Position numbers and translations under genes: made by a program. Of a stretch of DNA of 64,000 nt, positions 25,060 through 35,852 are shown one piece after another. The DNA lies in assembly GCA_030549775.1 (NCBI GenBank), contig CM060172.1, positions 2,106,123 to 2,170,122 on the forward strand. The letters are read 5' to 3'. This DNA is from Tamarix chinensis. Taxonomy: Eukaryota > Streptophyta > Magnoliopsida > Caryophyllales > Tamaricaceae. Numbering within the stretch: position 1 is the stretch's first letter; the number at the start of each line of letters is the position of its first letter. Under the pieces are notes generated by a model, which made no database searches, was not told the DNA's origin, and saw only the letters and a program-made list of their open reading frames with translations.

Positions 25060-25934
25060 GCAAAAAAAAAAATAAGATAAGGCAAATAAGGAGAAGTATG
25101 ATAAGGATACTAAGATTGCACAGGGCCACTTATTATCTTATATAACAAATGAGTTGTTCAATACTTACTTTGATATGAGCTTTATTTAGGAGATTTGGGA
25201 TTTATTGAAGAAGCGATATGGGTTTGATGAAGTTGGTACAAAGAGAAATGGGGTTGTTAGTTTCTTGAGATTTCAAATGGTTGTTAACAAACCCATCGTA
25301 GAGTAAGTACATGAGTTTGAGAACTTGATCGCTGATGTCATAGCCAAGAGGATGAAGATATGTGAAACATTCTAGACCAATGTTTTAATAGAGAAGTTTA
25401 AAACTTCTTAGAATGATTATTGGAACCACATAAAGCATAAGAAAAGAGATATCACTTTATCAAAGCTTATTAGCTATATGAGGATTGAAGAGGACAACCG
25501 ACTAAAAGATAAACATGTTTCTTATGTTGTTAATTTTGATGATGCTAACTTGGTTGTCTCTTGTGCTAATAAAGATGAGTACAAAGGAAATGGAAACATG
25601 TCCTAGAAGAAGAGACAACAAAATAATCCACCAAAATTTAAAAAAATGGTGCAAGAACAAGAAAAAGAAAGTAAAATGTTACGTATATAGAAAAATAGGT
25701 CATAAGACATATCGATTCTACAAGAGGCAGGGTTAAGGAAGTCATACTTAACAATAATCTACACCTTTTTCTCCTCATATTAATTTTAATAAAACTGAGG
25801 ATGTGATAGCTATTGTGGTGGAAGTCAAATTAGTCAACAACAGGGTTGATTACAACCTAGATAAAAGGTGCTTTAAAGTAGTTATGTGCTAGTAGAGAGA
25901 TGTTCAGCCAATTTAAGGATGCTAAACAAGGTGA
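25060..25934 (+). pseudogene. copia-1 gag with CCHC-type zinc knuckle remnant
   Basis: Plus-strand frames show a UBN2/copia gag pattern: HLLSYITNELFNTYFDMSF, then WDLLKKRYGFDE, then a region with LIADVIAKRMKICE and LSKLISYMRIEEDNRLKDK. A basic tail and the knuckle CYVYRKIGHKTYRFYKRQG (canonical CxxCxxxGHxxxxC; here two Cys are lost) follow near 25679-25736. The next segment (25795-25934) corresponds to the stretch before the protease, ending in a QGEL word that the gypsy insertion cuts. Several in-frame stops and shifts. Confidence 0.75.
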
Positions 25935-25939
25935 GCTTG

Positions 25940-26240
25940 TGATGTAGGAGTATCTCCATCTCATTCTTCTACTATTGAAGGTCAAGAGTTAGCATACTTA
26001 GATGTGGTACCAATTGTTCTTGAAAATATTAAACACCTTCATCATAAACCTAATGTTACTAATATTTTGTTAAGTTAATATTGAAAGTATTATATATGTT
26101 TGCAAGAAGAAGAATTCACCAAAGACATCTAGTCTACAAGACAATTTTTATGAAAGGATTACAATGTTGCATAGAATACAAAGAGACAAGACACAAAGCT
26201 TGATTACATGATTAGTATATGTACTGCATGATCATTTCAT
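25940..26240 (+). repeat. 5' LTR of the nested gypsy (alignable part)
   Basis: Aligns with 35051-35345 through words such as TCTACTATTGAAGGT, AAGAAGAAGAATTCA and AAGCTTGATT. In the 3' copy this segment also encodes the last residues of the polyprotein (VPSVLENLEHLYNK), so the coding region runs into the LTR. Beyond about 26240 the two copies no longer align by eye. Confidence 0.7.
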
Positions 26241-26889
26241 GTACTACAAATATAGACATCTCATGATAACTTGTTGTGACATATACCATGTGTAGTCCCA
26301 ACATTGGATGAATTATTCTTGGACTTTTCTTTATACATTACATGCAGAATAATGTGACAATCTTAGTTTTGACACACTACACAATAATTGCTTACTCACA
26401 CATGATCATTGAGTGGACTTGAATACTTAGGGTATTTTCTTATGTTGAATTCTATTTCAGGAACTTAGCAAGAAACATGCAAAGGGTGATAATAAATTTG
26501 TGTGTGTGATAAGTTCAATTGTTGGCTGTGTGTTTGATTCACTAGAGTCAAAATTTTCTACGAGAACTAACCAAAAGCCTAGAGGTATCATTTCTTATTC
26601 GGGTTTCCTAACCAAAACCCTAGCAATGCTAATTATGTGTTAAAATGTGTTTGTAATTTGACAACAATGAAAAAGGAACCATATTTTCATTTATTAGGCA
26701 ATCTAGAATCTATCAACCAATCTAGATGCAACCAATGCTTAACCTAAACAACTCCCTGCATTTCAAACTCAGTTTCAAATAACGGAGTCCTTATTCAGTC
26801 CAAAATATGCTAGAGTAAAGAGAGTTCTATGAGGATAAAAATGAGGAGTGCAAGAAAATAAACTAATCTAACAAGAGGAAGATATCTAA
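26241..26889. other. Unaligned interval between gypsy 5' LTR and gag
   Basis: It should contain the rest of the 5' LTR, the primer-binding site and leader, but it does not match 35345-35852. Replacement, deletion or an extra insertion here is likely. No coding domain is visible. Confidence 0.4.
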
Positions 26890-27830
26890 ACTCACATGTA
26901 GAATATGAAGAAGAGTCACAAGGAAGTGGAAGTAATTGAACATTCTATAACCATCAATCGAGACACTACCATAGAGAAGGTAAATGTACCAAACTTGATC
27001 TTCCCAATTTTTATGCTAAAATTCATGTTGAATTATTCTTTGAGTGGTTACATAAGGTTGATGCTATATTTGAATTCAATTTTTATCATGATGAGAAAAA
27101 AATGCAAACTAGCTACTCTTAAGTTTAAGAATTTTACAAGAATTTAGTATGATAACTTGAAAAGAACTAAAGAAAGAGAAGGTAAATCTAAAATCAAGTC
27201 TTTGTATAAGCTTAAAAAATATTTGAGAAAGAAGTTTGTACCTAAGGAATATGAACAAGATAATTATATTAAATTAACTACTCTTAGGTAAGGACTTAGA
27301 CATGTTGAAGAATATGTTAGGGAATTTGAAAGATTAGCACGTATATGTGACATTCATGAGAAAAAAGAATAAACATGTGCTAGATTTGTAGGCATCCTTA
27401 ACATGATGATTCAAGATAAATTTGAGACTTGTTTATATGATTCTCTTGAATATATGATTAAGCTATCTTTGAGATTTGAAAATAAAATCGAGTTCACTAA
27501 GCCTCATGCCAAACAAAAAACTTTTTTTTTATTACAAAGACTACTCGAATGCACAAGTTACAAAGTATGGGTTGGGTGCCTCACATACTATAAATGTCGA
27601 TAAGAAGTGAGGTCCTATAGGAGAGAAGAAAGGCAAGTTCAAGGTCAATGAGGTCGCTACAAAACAATGCTTTAAATAGTGAGGATATGGACACTTTGCT
27701 AGAGAAATTTCTAACTAAAGAGTATTGTTCATATAAGAAATTGAAGCTATGGAGACCTCCAATAAAGACCTTGAGTTTGAGCCAAATGAAGGTGAGGATG
27801 ATGGCAATGCTAGAGAAGTTTTTTGTCCTT
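26890..27830 (+). pseudogene. Gypsy gag and zinc-knuckle remnant
   Basis: Frames show the Retrotrans_gag pattern: a WIYKVDAIFEFNFYHDEKK-like stretch near 27040-27105 (read with a frame change), a KRTK.R segment, FVPKEYEQD near 27237-27262, and an LR.GLRHVEEYVREFERLAR-like stretch near 27285-27340. A TKQCFK..GYGHFA knuckle follows near 27657-27700, then an acidic FEPNEGEDDGNAREVF tail. The tail passes directly into the middle of reverse transcriptase at about 27835, so protease and the N-terminal half of reverse transcriptase are deleted. Multiple stops. Confidence 0.7.
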
Positions 27831-27834
27831 TTCT

Positions 27835-28735
27835 TAGAAAATTAATTGTAGTGTACTTAGATGATATACTTGAATATAATTAAAAATGAGCATAATCAGC
27901 TTATTTATTTAAGGAAATTATTTGATAAAATAAGGAAATCCAAACTCAATGGAAAAATGAAAAAAATGTGACTTTATGCTTTTGAGTATTATTTTCCTTG
28001 GTTATATTGTAAGTAGCGAAGGTACAAAAGTAGATCCCATAAAGATACAAGCTATTCAAGAGTGGGATATACCCAAATTTATTCATGAGGTAATGAGTTT
28101 TCATATGCTACTAAGCTTTAATAGAAGTTTCATCAAAGAGTTATCAGCTATTGCCATACAAATTACACATCTCATGAAGAAAGGCGAATTCAAATAGGAA
28201 GAAGATGCCACTAAAGCATTTGAGACTTTAGAGGACAAGCTATGTACTGTAGCAGTATTATCTTTGTCTAACTTTGTTAAATTATTTCAATTTACATGTG
28301 ATTCTATTAGGGTAGAGATAAGAGGTGTAGTCTCACAAGAAAAGTTGGCTATTGCATTCTTTAGTAAATAATTAAATGGGGCCAAGTTGAATTATTCTAC
28401 ATATAATAAGAAATTAGATGCCATCATAAAAAGATTAGAAATATGGATCTATTATTTCAGACCTAAACCATATGTTTTTCATTCAGATTATGAAAGTTTG
28501 AAATATTTGCATAGATAAAAGAAAATTAGCCTTAGACATGCAAAATGGGTTAATTTCTTACAATTCTTCATGTTTTCTTTCAAATATTTTGATGGTAAAG
28601 AAAATGTGGTGGAAGATGCATTATCAAGAAGATCTTTGATACTTATTATGTTAGATGATAAGTTATTAGGTTTGGAATTGTTAAAAGAATTATAGGAAAA
28701 AGATGAATATTTCTTTGAGATTTGACACATGTAAA
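27835..28735 (+). pseudogene. Gypsy reverse transcriptase C-terminal half and RNase H
   Basis: LIVVYLDDILEYN near 27844-27883 holds the YxDD catalytic motif of gypsy reverse transcriptase. It is followed by IIFLGYIVSSEGTKVDP (27988-28040) and a region ending FNRSFIKELS. RNase H follows: QFTCDSI for the first catalytic strand (usual Asp replaced), LNYSTYNKKLDAIIK, YVFHSDYESLKYLH, and KYFDGKENVVEDALSRR. Stops and shifts interrupt it. The block ends where A3 has inserted (28754), and integrase continues after A3. Confidence 0.85.
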
Positions 28736-29069
28736 AAAAATAACAATCATGCTTGTAATCCCCTGAAATTTTAAATGCCTATAATTTAATAAATAAATTT
28801 TATTTGGGATAAATTAGCCTTTAAACCTATTTAATTTAATTATTTTATGGATTTTTGAGTAAATAAAGATGGGTATAAATATTTAGTAAATTAAAATAAA
28901 TATTTTGTTATTTTATCACACTCTTATTATTTAAATAAATTTTCAAACCCTTATTTTACTAAAATTATCCTTTTTAACCCATATATTTTAATTATACTAA
29001 ATTAAATTATCAAATCAATTTATTACCCAAAATATATTATATTGTATTATTTTATAAATTAGATTATTT

Positions 29070-30370
29070 TATTGAAAACCATTTTTCCTTTTCTTTTTCC
29101 TTTTTCCCTTTTTCCTTCTCCTTTTTTTCTTCTTTTTCTCCTTTCTTTCTTTTTCTTCTTCTTTGGGCCGCCAACCTGCTTCGGCCTTCCCCTCTTGCAC
29201 CTTTGGCCGCTGGCCCGCTTTCTCTTCCCCCTCCTCCCTCCTTTCCTTTTCCTCTCCCCGGCACAGCTCCTTTCTCCTTCTCCCTAGCGCGTGCGCTGCT
29301 GGCCCACTTTCTCCTCTCCTTCACATGAGTCGGTCGCCTCCCTCCTTTCCTTTCTTCCTTTCTCCCCGACTGGGCTGGCCTATTTCCTTTTTCCCTTCAG
29401 CTGCCCGTTACGCACCAGCTCCCCCTCCCCTTCTTCTTCCTCTATCCCCGGCGAGAATCTCAACCAAACCGCCATCACTGCCACTCCACCTACAACTCCC
29501 TCTCCCCATTGCTTCCCCCTATCTCTCTCTCTCCCTCTCGTCTTTTTCTCTGCCCCATCCCGGTCCCACCATCCATGTCTCCCTTCCCCACTCCCTGCCA
29601 TCGCCATTCCCTTCTCCCTCTCCCTGCAACTCCCATTCCCCTGCCACCCTGAGCTCCATATCCCCTCCTCTCTCTCCTTCTTCTTTTTCTTCTTCCTTTC
29701 CTATCCCATTCGGCCATTTTCTCGAGCCTCACATGCCTTCCCCGACCTCCTTTTCTCCCTTTCTTCTCCTCCCCTCTCTCATCCTGTTTTTAGCTTCGCC
29801 GCCTAGCTCCGTCGCTTCCGCCGCCTCAAAAGCCACCTGCACCACCCCTTGCCACCCTCTACCTCATCCCTAACTGATCACATCACCCACCGAGCCACCC
29901 TGCAACCTCCTTCCTCCTCCCCTCTTCTTTTTCTCTTCTTCTTCTCCCTTCTCGGCAGCCACCCTACACCGCCCTTCTCCGCCGCCGTTTTGCCGCTTCT
30001 GCAGCCTTCTGGGCCACCACATTAATCCCTACAACCCCCTCTACTACGCCAACCCTCATTTCGCCAAAAACACCACCCAAAGGCCTTCATTTTCCCTTCC
30101 CCTTTTCCATCCTCACCAGCCCCATCTCGACCTCCCCCTCGGCAGCCTCCTTTCGTGACTTCGCTGCCGCCGCCTCCGCCACCCTTGGCCGCCAACAACC
30201 CATCCCCGACCACCACCTACACCCCGTCTCCACCTCTGCACCCTTCCCTTGCCCTAAATCCTTCCCCAACCACCTTCTTTCCTAGCCCCAAACCACTAAC
30301 CCGAAAATAGCCCATTTCTCCTCTTTCCACCACCTTCGAGCCCCATCCTCCTCATTTCCTTGCATGTAGC
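29070..30370 (+). other. Polypyrimidine tract of A3, about 1.3 kb
   Basis: Dominated by C and T on the sense strand. Because all stop codons need purines, long stop-free frames arise by composition alone. The longest (29163-29873, 236 codons) is Ser/Pro/Phe/Leu-rich, has no domain and shares no protein similarity with the equivalent tract of A2. I do not call it a gene. Confidence 0.85.
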
Positions 30371-30989
30371 TCATGCTGCATGAGCAGGATGAGCTGCTAC
30401 CTTTCTTAATTAATTTGGGTAATAATTTTAAGGTATAATTATATTTTAATTTAAGTATTTAATTAATTAAGCATTATAAAGTTTTATACTTTGATTTTTA
30501 TGAATTCTAACATAATAAACCTTGATAATGTTTTTAGGTATTGGTTCTGATAATCAAAGCTTGAACCTTAAACCGGAATACCGGTAAGGTTTGTTTTTAC
30601 GGGAATCGAGGTAACCGTTAAATCCCACTTAAGCGCATGGATAACGTATGTTAGCACATTAGGCATTTTTAATGTGTATTATGCTTGATATATGTTGTTT
30701 AATATATTATACGTAGTTTCTTGTGTTGGTTGATAAAAGGAAGCATGATAGGTTATATGATATGTATGAGAATATTGTTTAAGGTAAGAGTTTGGTTGCT
30801 AATGAAAATGTTAAGTATTATCCATGTTATATTATGCTATTGTGATCTATAATGCATGAGTAATGTTTTGTGAGCCTTAGGGGTATTTTAGTAATGTATC
30901 TTGTACAAAAATATGGCCTAATATATATATAGGGGTGCTAATAATATTATATTAATTATAAGAGTTGTGGATGAGGTGCTAATATTAAT

Positions 30990-31870
30990 ATTTTATGTAG
31001 TAATAATAATAGATTAATATAAGTGGTGTACTAAGGGGTAAAATGGTAACTTTGAATTAAAAAGGGTATTATGGTAATTTTAGAGGCAAGGGCAAAGTGG
31101 TAAATTGTAAGTAAAAAAGGGTAAATTAGTAATTATGTAATTAAGGGGTAATATGGTAATTTTGGAAGTGAAGGGGTAAAATGGTAATTTTGTAATTTAA
31201 GGGGTAAAATCATAATTTTGTGATTAAAGGGTAAAATGGTAATTTTATAATTAAAGGGTAAAAGGGTAATCTTGGAATTAAAGGATAAATTGGTAATTTC
31301 ATGATTAAAGGGTAAAATGGTAATTTTGTAATTAAAGGTGGCACAATGGTAATTTTGTAATTAAAGGGGCAAAATGGTAATTTGATAATTAAAGGGTAAA
31401 ATGTTAATTTTGTGATTAAAGGGCAAAATGGTAATTCCGTAATTAAGGATAAAATGATAATCTTATAAGTGAGAGGGTGTTATGGTAATTTTTAAAAGTT
31501 CAGGGGTAAATTGGTAAATTTGAAAGTAAAGGGGTAAAATGGTAATTTTGTAAATAAAAGAGGTAAAGTGGAAATTGGAAAGGAGTAACTTGGTAATTAT
31601 AATAATTGAGAAGGGTAAAATGATAATTTAATAATAGAGAAGGGAAAAATGATAATTTAATAATGGAGAAGGGTAAAATGGTAAATATGATAAATGTGAA
31701 GGGCAATTTGGTAATTTAACCAACTAAAGGGGTAATTTGGTAATTAGGATAATGAACAGGGGTAATTTGGTAATTTGACCAACTAAAGGGCAATTTGTTA
31801 ATTATAATAAAGGAAATGGGCAAATTGGCAATCTAACCAACCAAATGGGAAATATATTAAGTATAATGAT
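30990..31870 (+). repeat. Minisatellite of GGTAAAATGGTAATTTTG-type units in A3
   Basis: Roughly thirty imperfect units of about 25-35 bp, each with GGTAAAATGGTAATTTTG followed by TAATTAAAGG. It occupies the zone that carries ATT repeats in A1 and A2, so a different simple sequence has expanded at the same place in this copy. Confidence 0.9.
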
Positions 31871-32854
31871 TACAAATGGTGATTAGTTGCCTAACAAGTG
31901 TGGCAAATAGCTCGGTAACCCAAACCGAGTAAGGGTGTAGCTAAGGCCGAATGTGTGCTATATGTCCTACATGCCTTGGATGTCCTATATAATTATATGT
32001 CGTGTTTTATATGCTATTATCTTAACTATTTCATATGTAGCGTGGCTTGGAACTGAGATGTGTTCATGTGTCCTCTTTTGGTATGTGATAATACATATAT
32101 GCTGTAATTTATGATGTGATGTGATGTGGCCCTTTAGGACATGCATGCTAGGATAATTGACGTGGTGATGTGGGATGGAGGCATGAAAAAGAAAAATGGG
32201 GAAATAGGATAACCAAGGGGAAGTAAGTTGGCTGATGAAGGAGTGGGAGAATCGGGGGTTTGCATGGGATGGTTAGAGTCCGCATAGGGGAAAAATTTAC
32301 ATATGGAAAGTTGCCTCGGAGTGTGAGGAAGGTAATAGAAGTGTCGTTTGGGTGTCTAGGGGCTTCGGGCAAAGAATAATACGTGGGACAGTATAAAGGT
32401 GCGTAGGAGATTAATCTAGGGTTGGGAGGAAACCCTAATGTGAGAAAGTAGAAAAAGAAAAAGAAAATAATAAAAATAAACGAGAATGAGTAGGGCAGAA
32501 AGTGAGGGTTGGATCTAAGGGTCGTGACGCGTAGGGTGTTGAAATAGTCGGGATGTGTAAAGCGGGGAAGGATGGGCCACATAGGCCTAGATTAGGGTTT
32601 TTAGAGAAGACCCTAGAGTAAGGCGGTGAGTGGGCTTGACCCACACACTTAGGACTCGGGCTCCCGGTGTGAGAATGTGGATTAAGGGAAGGATGTCGGG
32701 GCGAGTTAGGAGGTGCAGAATTCTCAAGATATGAGACGGGCCCTCCTGGGAGGATAAGTGTGGATATTAGTTAGTCATGCATGCCAAGGGTGAAATACTT
32801 TCGAATAAGATACGTTTAAGACACTAATCACTTAAAGAGGAAGATGTTGAGCCG

Positions 32855-33205
32855 GACCTAGACCGGTCCACCGACGAATAATAGTGGCTAGGGTAGGGGT
32901 GCCCTACATAACCGGTCCACCGGTGAATAATAGTGGCCAGGAGCATTTTGCCTTGCATGACCGTTCCACCAGCTATAATAGTGGGGGATTCCGTGCTCAA
33001 CAAACCAAACGTAAAAATGATAAGACACGGGGAAAATACTAATTACTTACAGTGGAACACCTTATGAGTCGGGGCCAGACCGGTCCACCGGCGAATAATA
33101 GTGGCCAGGAGCATTTTGCTCTATATGACCTATCCACCGGCGAATAATAGTGGACATGAGCATTTTGCCCTGCATGACCGTTCCACCAGTTATAATAGTG
33201 GGGTT
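32855..33205 (+). repeat. Palindrome array of A3
   Basis: Five to six units with ACCGGTCCACCGGCGAATAATAGTGG-like sequence in two blocks, separated by a spacer with GGGATTCCGTGCTCA and GAGTCGGGGCCAGAC, as in A1. Several units keep the CCGGT-CC-ACCGG palindrome intact; others carry single changes. Confidence 0.88.
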
Positions 33206-33788
33206 CTCGCACTCACACGGACATTTATAATTGGAGATGATTGATTAATGATGGACTAATGGCCTTAAGGCCCTAAAAGTATCGATTATTCATTATGGCC
33301 TATTAATGTGTGGTTGACTTGTTAAGTATACGAATGGACGAAAGCGAATGTTACGTATACACCATTGATATCAGATTGACTCGTTGAATATGCAAATGTA
33401 TGAATCTGAATGTTATATTTACACGTGTCGTTATGTAATGATTCAGTAGTGTATCATGTGTTACATTGTGGACCTGTCTTTAAGTGTGTTTTTAAAGGGT
33501 TACTCGGTACCGTAGTACTGAAGGGTTCCATTCGTGGGGCCTCTGCCTATTCAATGGGCAGTGCCCCTTGTAGATTGTTTTTAAGCGCTATTCAAGTGGG
33601 CCTTGGGAAAGAGTGTAAGGAATTGTCCGGAACTGTTAGGGTTTTACTCTGTCTCCTTTAAATTCACAATTTCAATGTAATTTTTGTTTTGTAACCACCA
33701 CTTGATTGATTATATTTACTTGCGCTACTCTGATTTAATTATTAGTTAAGTTTCTCGTAATGTGTATTTTTACTCTTTTAGCCTTAGC

Positions 33789-33832
33789 ACTTGGTATTAG
33801 AACGGTAGGAGTGAATCGCTCTGATACTAAGT
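33789..33832 (+). other. Terminal hairpin 1 of A3, 44 nt
   Basis: The arms begin ACTTGGTATTAGA and end TCTGATACTAAGT. They give 13 pairs with two wobbles, one A-C mismatch, four further pairs and the loop AGGAGTGA, identical to the A2 loop. Pairs that are C-G in A1 (position 9) and G-C in A2 (position 11) are U-A and A-U here. Confidence 0.8.
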
Positions 33833-33845
33833 ATGGTGGTAATAT

Positions 33846-33905
33846 CCCCAGAATTCACGGTTTATTATTCTGCTTCCGCAAATTTTTCAGTTGTGAATTT
33901 TGGGG
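33846..33905 (+). other. Terminal hairpin 2 of A3
   Basis: CCCCAGAATTCAC (33846-33858) pairs with GTGAATTTTGGGG (33893-33905) at all 13 positions with one G-U wobble. The right arm ends eight bases before the LTR terminus. Confidence 0.78.
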
Positions 33906-33918
33906 GTGTTACAATGCT

Positions 33919-35050
33919 AACTATGTAATTCAAGATGAAAGTGTATAACTTGATCTAGTGCATGTGATTTACTTGTTAAAGAAGTACATGAGAGGGTATA
34001 GATGGTCATTTTGGTATTCATAAAACTGTGGAAATATTATTAGAACATTTCTATTTTCCATGGATGATAAAATTGGTTCAAGATATTATTGGGAGAAGTG
34101 TGACTTGTCAAAAGAGTAAGAGTTTATTTCATAAAGGCTTGTATACTCCTTTACCAGTTTCTAGTTAACTATAGGAGGGGGTTAGTATAGACTTTATTCT
34201 AGGGTTACCAAGGACACAGAGAATAAAAGATTCCATAATGGTAGTGGTATATAGATTTTTTAAAATGGAACATTTTATTCCTTGTAATAAAATAGATGGT
34301 CCAACTCATGTGACAAATTTATATCTCAAAGACTCGGTAAGGTTACATGGTATTCCGAAAACTATAGTGTCAGATAGAGATGTAAAATTTTTGAGTTACT
34401 TTAGGAAGACACTTTAGCTTATGTTAGGTATTAAGTTACTGTTTAGTACATCTCATCATCCACAAATGGATGGTCAAACCGAAATGACTAATAGAACTTC
34501 AAGAACTTTACTATGAGGATTAGTTAACAATAGTACAAAGGATTATGATATAAAACTTGTGCATGCTGATTTTGTATATAATAGGAGTCCTTATCATTCA
34601 ACTCATTTAAGTCTATTTGAATTTATTTATGGAGTGAATCCTTATTTATCTAATGTTTTCATTAAAGAAAGGTAATATTAAGAAATATGTCGCTAATGAA
34701 AGGGTTTAATTTTTTAAGAAACTTAATGAGCAAATTAAAAATAATACTAAGAAATCTAATACTAAATACCAAGGTCAAGTGAACAAAATAAAAGTAATCA
34801 ATTTTTTTTAGCTAGGAGAATTATTTTGGTTACACTTTATAAAATAAATATTTTCAAACTTAAGAAAAAATAAACTAATGCCAAGAGCTAATGGAACTTT
34901 TAAAATCTTAAGGTAATTTGGAAATAATTGTTTTGAATTAGAATTACCTGAATCCTATGAGGGAGTTTCTAGAACTTTCAACATTGGTGATTTATCTCCT
35001 TATTATATTGATGCTAATTTGAGAAGAAATTCTCTTTTACAAGGGGAGAA
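33919..35050 (+). pseudogene. Gypsy integrase and C-terminal tail
   Basis: Continues the gypsy pol interrupted by A3. Motifs across changing frames: HFGIHKTVEILLEHFYFPWM, then CQKSKSLFHKGLYTPLPV, then [13 protein letters not shown] with the first catalytic Asp, then [16 protein letters not shown] with the second Asp, then HPQMDGQTEMTNRT with the catalytic Glu. After that come NRSPYHSTHLSLFEFIYG and a C-terminal ELPESYEGVSRTFNIGDLSP. All three DDE residues can still be read, but stops and frame changes (a TAG near 34167 among them) make it inactive. A chromodomain is not evident. Confidence 0.8.
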
Positions 35051-35852
35051 CAATACAAGAGCATCTTCATCACATTATTCTACTATTGAAGGTGAACATT
35101 TAGCATACTTGGAGATGGTACCAAGTGTTCTTGAAAATCTTGAACACCTTTATAATAAAACTAATGCTATGAATATTTTATTAAGTGATTATTAAGGGTA
35201 TTATATATGTTTTCAAGAAGAAGAATTCATAAAAAAAAATATCTAGTGTATAAGATAATGATAATATAAGGGTTACAAAGTTGTATAGAAGACAAAGTTA
35301 TAAGACATGAAGCTTGATTGCATGATTATTGCATGTATTACATGATTAGGGTTTTGTTTCGATTTGATATTTTAGGTAAACTTTATTATATCTTGTGTAT
35401 TGTAATTGTAGATCATTATATGTATATTATAAGTGTGCATTGCATTAGTTTAGCTCTTTATTTTAACTAAGTAATCTATCTAGGCCAAGTGGGTTGGGCT
35501 TGGTTAGTAAGGAGGAACTAAGGACTACATGATTATATATACACATTTAATGTTGACTTGTACATCATTAAAAAATCAAGTGAAATCAATTTCAAGAATT
35601 TTTGAAAATCTTCCTTCCTCTTTAAGTAAGTATTCTTGAGATTTTAGGTATTATTCTCGAGAGAAAACTTTATGATTTCTCTTTATAATTGAGTTGATCT
35701 TAGTAAAGATTCATCTCAAAGTTGTCGAGCATAGTTGAAGATCACTTCCTCAATCGAGAATTATAAAAATTTTCAAACATCAATTCTCCTCCAAAATTCA
35801 AATCAAAGATCTTGAATTTTGAAGAATAATTCTTCTATTATCTGTGACATTA
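35051..35852 (+). repeat. 3' LTR of the nested gypsy, 802 bp
   Basis: The start aligns with 25940; the end (…GTGACATTA) adjoins the duplicated GCTTA and resumed copia-1 coding sequence. The polyprotein reads into it up to the stop at about 35192. The ends no longer read TG...CA: the start is CA and the end TA, consistent with C-to-T decay. Confidence 0.68.

Larger units (their letters stand above)
28754..33913 (+). mobile_element. LTR block A3, complete 5160 bp solo-LTR-like element
   Basis: Begins TGTAATCCCCTG and ends GGGGGTGTTACA, flanked by a perfect ATGCT duplication (28749-28753 and 33914-33918). The insertion separates gypsy RNase H from integrase, so both limits are confirmed by interrupted coding sequence. 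Sense order: AT-rich start; polypyrimidine tract (29070-30370); minisatellite zone; palindrome array (32855-33205); hairpin 1; hairpin 2; end. No primer-binding site, polypurine tract, internal LTR copy or protein domain is seen. The length is near the upper limit for plant LTRs, comparable to Ogre or LARD-type elements (family knowledge). Confidence 0.88.
25940..35852 (+). mobile_element. Ty3/gypsy element inside copia-1, itself split by A3
   Basis: The flanks are GCTTG (25935-25939) and GCTTA (35853-35857), a 5 bp target duplication with one transition. Copia-1 coding sequence resumes right after it. The terminal repeats start TGATGTAGGAG (25940) and CAATACAAGAG (35051); the first seven bases of each differ only by transitions. 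Inside are gag, zinc knuckle, reverse transcriptase, RNase H and integrase in gypsy order. Without the 5165 bp belonging to A3 and its duplication it is about 4.75 kb, shorter than usual, because protease and the first half of reverse transcriptase are missing. Confidence 0.75.

Noticed and set aside
29163..29873. Longest open frame of the window (236 codons, Ser/Pro/Leu/Phe-rich)
   Set aside because: It lies in a polypyrimidine tract where stop codons are rare by composition, has no domain, and the homologous tract in A2 does not conserve the protein.
32148..32644. Minus-strand frames of 144 and 69 codons inside A3
   Set aside because: Antisense to the LTR, no domain, not conserved in the equivalent part of A1.
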